A DNA stretch of 64,000 bases from contig NZ_MAQX01000032.1 in NCBI RefSeq assembly GCF_001682865.1, positions 186,001 to 250,000 on the forward strand. Reading direction: 5' to 3'. Below, in pieces: positions 58,002 to 64,000 of the stretch. Position 1 is the first letter of the stretch, and each line of letters starts with the position of its first letter. Made by a program: the position numbers and the translations under genes. Under the pieces are notes generated by a model that was given only the letters and a program-made list of their open reading frames with translations, was not told the DNA's origin and ran no database searches. This DNA comes from Bacillus sp. FJAT-26390 (lineage in GTDB: Bacteria; Bacillota; Bacilli; Paenibacillales; Paenibacillaceae).

Positions 58002-59734
58002 AGATTCAACGTCGATTGGCTTTTCATTTTACCTACCAGCTCATTATCTATTCCATCCTTATCTTCATTGCAATGGTCTTGCTGTTCCTTATCCTCATCA
58101 GCAAACTAATGAATGACGATCTCAAACGAAACTTTCCTACCGGTGCGATCAGCTCCATTGTAGCGGGAAGCTACTACGAGAGTGACGAGCTCAAGCTGTC
58201 TGCGCATTGGAAGCAGCTCATTGAAGATCGCGAGATGTGGCTTCAGGTTATCGACTCTAAGGGCAACGCGATATACACCATTAATACGCCTGCCGATCAG
58301 CCTTCCTCTTATTCGGTTACGCAGCTGTTGTCGATTCAGCAAACCGGCAAATTCGGTCCATACCTCGTAGACAGTGAGCTCGATCAGACATACAGCTCTC
58401 CGCTATACTTTCTGCTCGGCTACAAGAGCCCGCAGCTAGAGAAGCTGACTGCTTGGTATACGTCCTACCAGCAAAATGGACTCGTAAACGAACAGCATAA
58501 AGATGACCTGCTTGCCAAGCTGCTGGAAACGGACAGCTATCTGCTGATCCTCGATCAGGCGGGCAACAGCGTCCAGACGATTGGCGCTAAAAACTCGGCA
58601 TTCAACATTTATGAGCCCTTGGAAGTGCTGTCCATGCAGCAAAGCCCCGGCGATTACGACACGAATATAGCCGTATATCAGCCGTCAGCAAGCGGGATGA
58701 CTTGGATCATGCATACGCCAAACGAGCGGGGAACGTTCACCAAGCAGCCTATGCTCAAAGAGATTATACGAATCTTTATTTGGGTAGGCGGCTCCATCCT
58801 GCTGCTGTCGCTTGCTATCTCCATTTGGCATGGCTACCGTTACGGGCAGCCGCTCATCTTGTTCTCCGGATGGTTCGAGCGCATGGGCAGCGGTCTTTAT
58901 GAAGAAGTGCTTACGCCGAAGGATCGCCGAAAAGTATTCCGCCGCAGCGGCAAGCTTCGGATACGCTACCGCCTCTACCGAGAGGTAATCGCAGCCTTTT
59001 ATCAAATGGCGGAACGGTTAGCGCGAACGGAGAAGGACCGGCTGCAGCTGGAGAAGACAAGAGAAGAATGGATGGCCGGCATCTCGCATGATCTGCGCAC
59101 GCCGCTCTCTACCATTCAAGGTTATGGTTATATTTTGGAAAGCACGCCTACGAGCTGGAGCACGGATGAGCTTCAGGATATGGGGAAAATGATTCGCGAG
59201 AAAAGCGATTATATGCTGGATCTGATAACCGATTTCTCGCACATTTATCAGCTAAAGCAAGGTCCTTTGCCCATGGAGCGGAGCAAAATCGAGCTCACGG
59301 AGCTCGTTAGAAGATCCCTATTAAAATATGTCAACGATGCAACTCTTACGGAGGTCGAGCTCCGCTACGAGGGGGATGAGCTTCCCGTCGTCATATGCGG
59401 CAATGAAAAATGGCTGCAAAGGCTCATGGATAATCTGATATCCAACGCGGTGAAGCATAATGCTCCCGGCATCACGGTGACTGCCTCAAGCGGCATGCTG
59501 AATGACGAGGCATTCATCCGCGTCTGCGACGATGGAAAAGGCATGGATGAAGAGACGATCCGCAACCTGTTCGAGCGATATTACCGCGGTACCAACACCG
59601 AGGAATCAAGCGACGGCTCCGGCCTTGGCATGAGCATCTCCAAAATGATTGTAGAAGCGCACCAAGGGCGCATCGAGGTACAATCGGCTCCCCACGAGGG
59701 CACCACCATCCACATTTATTTTCCAATCGACTGA
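57998..59734 (+). CDS. Two-component sensor histidine kinase
   Basis: A 578-residue membrane kinase. Helices at about 13-36 and 255-276 enclose a large extracellular domain of about 220 residues. The kinase core has the phosphorylated His364 (MAGISHDLRTPLSTIQGYGYIL), an N box (MDNLISNAVKHN), DDGKGM and the G2 box GSGLGMSISKMIV. A long helical signal-transfer region (about 280-355) replaces an obvious HAMP. It is translationally coupled to the response regulator (ATGA). The HATPase and H-box details resemble the BceS/YxdK-like and PhoR-like groups without a clear match; the signal is unknown. Confidence 0.92.
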   Translation: MKIQRRLAFHFTYQLIIYSILIFIAMVLLFLILISKLMNDDLKRNFPTGAISSIVAGSYYESDELKLSAHWKQLIEDREMWLQVIDSKGNAIYTINTPADQPSSYSVTQLLSIQQTGKFGPYLVDSELDQTYSSPLYFLLGYKSPQLEKLTAWYTSYQQNGLVNEQHKDDLLAKLLETDSYLLILDQAGNSVQTIGAKNSAFNIYEPLEVLSMQQSPGDYDTNIAVYQPSASGMTWIMHTPNERGTFTKQPMLKEIIRIFIWVGGSILLLSLAISIWHGYRYGQPLILFSGWFERMGSGLYEEVLTPKDRRKVFRRSGKLRIRYRLYREVIAAFYQMAERLARTEKDRLQLEKTREEWMAGISHDLRTPLSTIQGYGYILESTPTSWSTDELQDMGKMIREKSDYMLDLITDFSHIYQLKQGPLPMERSKIELTELVRRSLLKYVNDATLTEVELRYEGDELPVVICGNEKWLQRLMDNLISNAVKHNAPGITVTASSGMLNDEAFIRVCDDGKGMDEETIRNLFERYYRGTNTEESSDGSGLGMSISKMIVEAHQGRIEVQSAPHEGTTIHIYFPID

Positions 59735-59752
59735 TAGTATTGCTTTGACGGC

Positions 59753-59780
59753 AAGGGGGCCTTTCGCAGGCCCCCTTCTT
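59753..59780. terminator. Terminator between the kinase and aminotransferase genes
   Basis: AAGGGGGCC pairs with GGCCCCCTT around TTTCGCA, then CTTC. It lies between convergent genes and touches the aminotransferase stop. Confidence 0.75.
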
Positions 59781-60967
59781 CATATCCGCGGCAGGCCTGA
59801 AGCCTTTAAGCAGCGATCGATTCGGTCGACTGCTTCCGTAAGCCTGGATACGGAGGATGCGTAGGAGCAGCGAATGAACCCTTCGCCGCCAAGACCAAAC
59901 ACATGCCCAGGCACGGTAGCCACGCCTGCGTCGAACAGCAGCTTTTGCGCAAAATCATCGGAGCTAAGTCCCGTGTGCGCAATCGACGGAAACGCATAAA
60001 ACGCTCCTCGCGGCTCATGGCAAGGCAAGCCGATTTCCCTAAGGCTCTTCACGAACATCCGTCTACGCTGAGCGTATGACTCCATCATCATGTCCTTCGC
60101 CTCCAAGCCGTTTCGCAGTGATTCAATCGCTGCGATCTGACCGATGATAGGCGCGCACATGACGGTGTATTGGTGGATTTTCAGCATCGCAGCTATTAGC
60201 TCCTGATGGCCGCAAGCATAACCGATCCTCCAGCCCGTCATCGCAAAAGCTTTGGAGAAGCCGCTTATAAGCAGCGTTCGCTCCCTCATCCCCGGCAGCG
60301 AGGCGAAGCTCACATGCTTCTCATCATAGGTCAGCTCTGCATATATCTCATCCGAAATGACGATAAGGTTGTTTTCCTCCACAAGCTTTATGATCGGCAG
60401 CCAGTCTTGCAGGGTCATGATCCCGCCTGTCGGATTATTAGGGTAGTTAATAATGAGCACCTTCGAGCGCGGCGTCAGCACCGCCTGCAAAGCTTCAGCC
60501 TTCAGTTTAAATTCATCCTTCGCGAACGTTTCGACCTCGACGGTCTTCCCGCCATTAAGCTGTGCAATAGGCGAATAAGCTATATAGCTTGGAACGGGCA
60601 CAATGATCTCGTCGCCAGGCCCGATTAATGCCCGCAGCGCAAGATCGATCGCCTCGCTTCCCCCTACTGTCACGAGCACTTCATTCGTTGGCTCATATTT
60701 CACTTGGAAGCCATTGTACAAATAGCTAGCGATCTCTTCCCTAAGCTCAAGAAGTCCCGCATTTGGCGTATAAGAGGTTTTGCCGAGCTCCAATGCACGG
60801 ACGCAGGCAGCCCTGACATTTTCCGGCGTTACGAAATCAGGCTCCCCTACGCCAAGCGAAATAATATCCTTATTGCCCTCTGCCATGCTGAAAAATTTGC
60901 GAATGCCCGAAGGCGGAATCTGCTGCACCACCGGGGAAATCATCTCGTTCATCGACCATGTTTTCAT
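59780..60967 (-). CDS. Class I aminotransferase (PLP-dependent), T-box controlled
   Basis: A 395-residue fold-type I aminotransferase of the AspC/PatA branch. The PLP lysine is in SGFSKAFAMTGWRIGY; other marks are the substrate-site GVGEPDFVTP, NYPNNPTGG, ISDEIYAELTYD and the C-terminal Arg in FIRCSYASS. AGGAGG stands nine bases before the ATG at 60967; the frame continues into the leader but is not translated. The T-box leader just upstream matches tRNA-Ala (see below), so the enzyme is probably made when charged tRNA-Ala is low; an alanine-forming transaminase would fit. Aspartate or aromatic specificity cannot be excluded by sequence alone. Confidence 0.93.
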   Translation of the reverse strand: MKTWSMNEMISPVVQQIPPSGIRKFFSMAEGNKDIISLGVGEPDFVTPENVRAACVRALELGKTSYTPNAGLLELREEIASYLYNGFQVKYEPTNEVLVTVGGSEAIDLALRALIGPGDEIIVPVPSYIAYSPIAQLNGGKTVEVETFAKDEFKLKAEALQAVLTPRSKVLIINYPNNPTGGIMTLQDWLPIIKLVEENNLIVISDEIYAELTYDEKHVSFASLPGMRERTLLISGFSKAFAMTGWRIGYACGHQELIAAMLKIHQYTVMCAPIIGQIAAIESLRNGLEAKDMMMESYAQRRRMFVKSLREIGLPCHEPRGAFYAFPSIAHTGLSSDDFAQKLLFDAGVATVPGHVFGLGGEGFIRCSYASSVSRLTEAVDRIDRCLKASGLPRI

Positions 60968-60995
60968 ACCTATACTCCTCCTAAAGGTTGTTAAG

Positions 60996-61260
60996 AAAAC
61001 AAAAAAGAGACCCGTCCCTATAAAGGGACGAGTCTCCACCCGTGTTACCACCCTAGTTTCGCGCACAAAGCGCGACACTCCGCTCATGTATCAATCAATA
61101 CATGTTCCCGTTAACGCTGGAAATGCGGCAGAGCTTACTCTCGTTCAGCCTGCTTCTCGGAGATGGCTTTCCGCTAGCGCCCGAACGTTGGTTTTCAGCT
61201 GCCCCAACTCTCTGTTCGATCAGGCTCTTAACGTACTCTTTCTCGTCATTGAATGTAAAA
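60996..61260 (-). promoter_or_regulatory. T-box riboswitch leader, features match tRNA-Ala
   Basis: On the minus strand the leader shows the stem I start GACGAGAAAGAGTACGT, the AGAGAG motif, the specifier region GAAAGCCATCTCCGAG, the T-box AGGGTGGTAACACGGGTGG, and a terminator (GACTCGTCCC, TTTAT, GGGACGGGTC, T6). Aligned with B. subtilis glyQS (GAAA-GGC-A), the specifier codon is GCC, alanine. The TGGT of the antiterminator bulge fits discriminator base A73 of tRNA-Ala, whereas the alternative reading AGC (serine) would need G73. The 5' boundary is approximate. Uncharged tRNA-Ala would allow transcription of the aminotransferase. Confidence 0.88.
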
Positions 61261-61505
61261 GCTATTTAGCTTGTTGTATGAAATCATCGATAATCGCAAA
61301 TTTTTTACCAATGATAACACCAAAAAACAGGAAGCGCAATACCCAGTTTTTAGCTGCTAGTCCGAGTTCATTTAATAGCCTTAAACTATAAAGTTTATTC
61401 TTTTTATATATTTCACTTATGAATAGCACAGCTGTAAGATACAACTAACCTAACACGGAAAAGCAGCAGAGAAAATCAAACCATCCACAAAGAGGAGGCT
61501 ATTCT

Positions 61506-62195
61506 ATGAGTGATATCGTCAAACAACATTTTGATGCGGTTGCCCCCCAATATGATCGTCAGCGCCGCCAGCTTATTCCCTGCTTTGATGATTTTTACGG
61601 CATTGCGACCGACATGGTAAACTGCGACAACGAGGCTCCGCGCATTTTGGATCTAGGAGCAGGAACGGGGTTATTCGCCTCGTTCATACGCAGCAAGTAC
61701 CCAAAGGCTTCTCTTACTTTAATCGATCTAAGCGAGGAAATGCTGAAGGGTGCGCGCTTGCGCTTCGGCGATGATCCTTCCGTCAGCTATATTGCAGCCG
61801 ATTATACAACCTACCCTTATACCGGAAAATACGATGCGATCATCTCCTCGCTGTCCATTCACCATCTGACGCATCCAGCCAAACGAGCGCTGCTGCGCAG
61901 CATCCATGGGCTGTTAGTTGACGGAGGTTGCTTCGTTAACGCCGATCAAGCGGCCGGTACGACACCGTATTGGGATAACTATTACATGACGCAGTGGCAG
62001 ACAGCCATCAAGCAAAGCGGCCTAGCCAATGACGCGATTGAAGCTTCAATCGCGCGCCGGAAAGTCGACATCAACGCAACCGTCCAAGATCAGCTTGACT
62101 GGCTTCGCGAGGCTGGATTTGCCCACTCCGATTGCGTATACAAGCATCATGGGTTTGCTGTTTTTGCTGCTCTTAAAGGCCCGTGCTTCTCCTAA
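61506..62195 (+). CDS. SAM-dependent methyltransferase, class I
   Basis: A 229-residue methyltransferase with unknown substrate. The SAM site is clear: motif I ILDLGAGTGLFASF (about residue 47), the acidic end of beta 2 in LIDLSEEML, and motif IV AIISSLSIHHL. The C-terminal part resembles UbiE/COQ5-like or Trm-type small methyltransferases without firm match. AGAGGAGG precedes the ATG. A strong hairpin without a T tract lies 20 bases after the stop. It is divergent from the T-box/aminotransferase unit. Confidence 0.9.
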   Translation: MSDIVKQHFDAVAPQYDRQRRQLIPCFDDFYGIATDMVNCDNEAPRILDLGAGTGLFASFIRSKYPKASLTLIDLSEEMLKGARLRFGDDPSVSYIAADYTTYPYTGKYDAIISSLSIHHLTHPAKRALLRSIHGLLVDGGCFVNADQAAGTTPYWDNYYMTQWQTAIKQSGLANDAIEASIARRKVDINATVQDQLDWLREAGFAHSDCVYKHHGFAVFAALKGPCFS

Positions 62196-62214
62196 TTTTC
62201 AATCCGATTTTAAG

Positions 62215-62259
62215 CAGCGGAATTAATCCCAATCTTATAGGTTGGAATTAATTCCGCTG
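62215..62259. other. Strong inverted repeat after the methyltransferase gene
   Basis: CAGCGGAATTAAT pairs with ATTAATTCCGCTG, extended by CCAA/TTGG, with a nine-base loop and no T tract. It could end or stabilise the methyltransferase transcript. Confidence 0.7.
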
Positions 62260-62418
62260 TCCGCGCAAACTCAGCCGCCACGCTTAAATGCCTTATTGCG
62301 ACTCTGTTTTCCTTATATCCGACTAATCTTATTCCAATTTAAACAAACCACTTGCATTTCCTTTAATTCCGAGTATAATACTAGGTATACGAAGTTACGG
62401 AGATTGGAGCTGACCTGC

Positions 62419-62760
62419 ATGACGTATTCCGAGAAACAAATAGCAGCAAAATGGGTTGATGATTATTTGGATCTATACAACTTTGCCGTGAAAATCGGAG
62501 ATGCCGAATGGCAGCAGCAAATTCTCCAAAATCTACAAGCGAAAGACAACCATATTCGTCTTGAAATCGAGCATGGCATTCGTGTGGATCTATGGCTTCG
62601 GTTCGATAACATTAATCGCAAAATGCTTGAAATATATGAACAGCTTCGTCATTCGCAGCATTCGGAGCAGCAGCAAAAACAGCTGCGGGATAAGGTTTGG
62701 GAGTTTAAGCTTCAACGTGTCATGATCGCAAGCAAGCTGAAAGCCCACTACACGATTTAG
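62419..62760 (+). CDS. Small hypothetical protein, mainly helical
   Basis: A 113-residue protein I do not recognise. It is charged and Gln/Leu-rich, with likely long helices (KWVDDYLDLYNFAVKIGDAEWQQQ, later EIYEQLRHSQHSEQQQKQLRDKVWEF), and has no signal peptide or membrane segment. GGAG lies nine bases before the ATG at 62419, so the gene is real; the frame is open further up, but that part overlaps the hairpin and has no ribosome site. Similar small proteins occur in Paenibacillus genomes (from memory). No partner is suggested by the neighbours. Confidence 0.75.
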   Translation: MTYSEKQIAAKWVDDYLDLYNFAVKIGDAEWQQQILQNLQAKDNHIRLEIEHGIRVDLWLRFDNINRKMLEIYEQLRHSQHSEQQQKQLRDKVWEFKLQRVMIASKLKAHYTI

Positions 62761-62813
62761 AGTAAAATTTCGAGGATAAATAACAGAAGGTCTCCAAATA
62801 AAAAAAAAGCCGG

Positions 62814-62885
62814 CATGCAGTGATCTGCTCTGCTTAGCTATGTAGGATCAAGCTATAAACAATGGCATGCAGCGAACTGCTCTGC
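62814..62885. repeat. Two direct copies of a 22-base element downstream of the Met-rich gene
   Basis: GGCATGCAGTGATCTGCTCT (62812-62831) and GGCATGCAGCGAACTGCTCT (62864-62883) differ by two bases, 52 bases apart. Both contain GCAG-N4-CTGC. On the minus strand the first copy ends in GCCGGC followed by nine T, so the pair may form part of the terminator of the Met-rich gene. Confidence 0.65.
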
Positions 62886-62939
62886 CGATGGAACCACATC
62901 GTTGCGGTCTATGAATGGCCAGATTCATAGATCATATGC

Positions 62940-63155
62940 TTACATCGATACCTGCTCCATGTCGCGCATCATTTTCATCATCATTGTAGACATTTCGTCG
63001 CACTCTTGCATTTTCATCATCATCATGTTCATATCGATGCTGTCCATCATGTTCATTTCCATCATCATGTCCATCATCATCTTCATCGATTTCATCTTGC
63101 ACATCATTTCATCCATGCACATGTTCATCATCATTTGCATTGCCATCTTTTCCAT
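62940..63155 (-). CDS. Methionine-rich small protein (about half Met), unknown function
   Basis: A 71-residue protein in which I count 35 methionines and three cysteines; the rest is mostly K, D, E, N and S. Typical segments are MAMQMMMNMCMDEMMCKM, MKMMMDMMMEMNMM and MNMMMMKMQECDEM. GGGAGGTG seven to eight bases before the ATG at 63155 is a strong ribosome site, and the frame is clean from start to TAA. M-x-M and MMM clusters are a known ligand pattern for Cu(I) and Ag(I), and Met can scavenge oxidants; neither role is shown here. There is no signal peptide. The opposite strand reads as a His-rich frame only because CAT complements ATG. Nearby genes give no firm partner. Confidence 0.8.
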   Translation of the reverse strand: MEKMAMQMMMNMCMDEMMCKMKSMKMMMDMMMEMNMMDSIDMNMMMMKMQECDEMSTMMMKMMRDMEQVSM

Positions 63156-63347
63156 CCCCGTTCACCTCCCTTAATCTTTTACTATACTGAAGATACTACA
63201 GCCTGGAATAAAATTCAAGGTTTTTTTGCATTTATTTCTTGATTTTTTAATTGCAGATATGTTATAAATAAAGATTACACATTTAATTCTTATTACTCCG
63301 CTTGGAATTATCGCGATGCTCGGACAATAAATGCATATAAATCTTAG

Positions 63348-63399
63348 TAAAAAAACAGCTAATCAAGCGCTTTAGCAAAGCTCCTGATTGGCTGTTTTT
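63348..63399 (-). terminator. Terminator of the SLH protein gene at the right edge
   Basis: On the minus strand AAACAGCCAATCA pairs with TGATTAGCTGTTT across a long imperfect stem, followed by seven T. Confidence 0.85.
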
Positions 63400-63414
63400 C
63401 ATTTGCCCGAAATA

Positions 63415-64000
63415 TTAACCGTTTGCGCCCGTCTCTGGAGCGGCATCATCCTTATGCGCTTCAATAAAGCTAACCGCATCGTACAAGGAAGCTGCAGCTT
63501 CGGCGCGTGTCAGCTTGTGTGCCGGATCAAACTTGCCTGCTTCATCCAAAGAGGCGATTTTGTACAGAAGCGCACGCTGGATCGTACCTTGGTACGCTAC
63601 CGTAATATCCTGCTCGTCTTGAATCGGAATGAACATTTTGACCGTCGGATACTGGCCTGTAAGCTCGAGCGCTTGCACGAGGTAATGCGTGAACTGCTCC
63701 TTCGTAAGCGGTGACTGCGGATCAATATCCGCCGGGATATCCAGACCATTATAGTGGGCAATGACAAAATCCTCGGCGTACCAAACGTCATTATTTATTT
63801 TTGTATAGAACCCGTCTGCAGTAGGCGCTTTGTTGAAATCAATAGCGGCGAGGCTGATTTGCGTCGCTCTCACGATTAGGGAAATGCCTTGCGCGGCAGT
63901 CAGGTTATCTTCTGGATGAAATGCCGTATCGCTCACCCCTTTAATGATGCCTTGCTGCTGCAGAGCTTCAATCTTCGCTTTGTTGCTTACGCTCGCGATA
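63415..64000 (-). CDS. S-layer homology (SLH) domain protein, C-terminal part (5' end outside window)
   Basis: The last 195 residues or so of an SLH-type surface protein. Two divergent SLH-like units are visible: one around residues 15-60 of the fragment (IIKGVSDTAFHPEDNLTAAQGISLI) and one near the end (LDEAGKFDPAHKLTRAEAAASLYDAV), with a variable part between. The reading frame continues without a stop to base 64000; the GTG at 63936 is internal (codon for Val in GVSDTAF), not the start. Such proteins bind cell-wall polymer through pyruvylated sugar. A terminator follows. The enzymatic or structural part, if any, lies outside the window. Confidence 0.87.
   Translation of the reverse strand, partial: IASVSNKAKIEALQQQGIIKGVSDTAFHPEDNLTAAQGISLIVRATQISLAAIDFNKAPTADGFYTKINNDVWYAEDFVIAHYNGLDIPADIDPQSPLTKEQFTHYLVQALELTGQYPTVKMFIPIQDEQDITVAYQGTIQRALLYKIASLDEAGKFDPAHKLTRAEAAASLYDAVSFIEAHKDDAAPETGANG

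Noticed and set aside
63006..63242. Histidine-rich open frame on the plus strand
   Set aside because: It is the complement of the Met-rich gene (CAT opposite ATG), has no ribosome site and ends in unrelated sequence. The minus-strand frame has a strong ribosome site.
1..64000. CRISPR arrays, tRNA/rRNA genes, prophage or insertion sequences
   Set aside because: No regularly spaced repeats, no tRNA-like cloverleaf sequence and no transposase, integrase or phage structural gene was recognised in any frame.

Overview
The window is a chromosomal piece of a Gram-positive, spore-forming Bacillales bacterium, most likely Paenibacillus or a close relative. The evidence is S-layer (SLH) surface proteins, strong AGGAGG ribosome sites, an AraR-controlled arabinose cluster with the Bacillus-type operator, a PerR-boxed Dps gene, a T-box leader, YneF, and a maltodextrin/CGTase gene set. 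No rRNA, tRNA, CRISPR, prophage or transposase gene was seen. Both ends cut genes: aconitase on the left and an SLH protein on the right.

Layout. 1-6.3 kb: aconitase, an IclR regulator, a membrane-anchored alpha/beta hydrolase, an extended SodF-like superoxide dismutase, folE and yneF. 6.3-9.7 kb: a compact minus-strand run (DUF402 phosphatase, signal peptidase I, rnhA, queG, ogt) with overlapping stops and starts. 9.8-12.5 kb: a GNAT protein, sodA and a Pro/Gly-repeat protein, separated by a repeat-rich spacer. 12.6-21.2 kb: a PDZ-less HtrA-type protease, its zinc-ribbon/coiled-coil membrane partner, and a giant SLH protein built of duplicated Ig-like modules. 21.5-25.2 kb: araB, araD and araR with two AraR operators. 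25.3-31.7 kb: galU, a two-component system, trxB and a cyclomaltodextrinase-type GH13 enzyme. 32.3-34.6 kb: a LacI-type regulator and an MFS exporter, each preceded by the same 18-bp operator.

34.7-44.8 kb is a maltodextrin regulon. On the minus strand run the binding lipoprotein, two permeases and a lipoprotein alpha-amylase. Divergently run a LacI-family regulator and an intracellular GH15 glucoamylase-like enzyme. Beyond lies a 5'-truncated cyclodextrin glucanotransferase. Several AAACGTTT-type operators link these units, one of them on the -35 box of the transporter promoter. No ATPase for the importer is present, so a shared MsmX-type ATPase elsewhere is implied.

45-64 kb carries dps, an FAH-family hydrolase, an ABC-F ATPase, a guanylate-kinase-like protein, fumC, a shortened GH43 enzyme, KDPG aldolase, a Dabb protein, manganese catalase, an AlkZ-like winged-helix protein, a DUF418 membrane protein, a second two-component system, an aminotransferase under a T-box whose features fit tRNA-Ala, a methyltransferase, and a 71-residue protein that is about half methionine. 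That methionine-rich protein is the best candidate for something not described before. Next are the Ala-type T-box on an aminotransferase, the ABCABC duplication in the giant surface protein, and the LacI gene whose expected start codon is not canonical.
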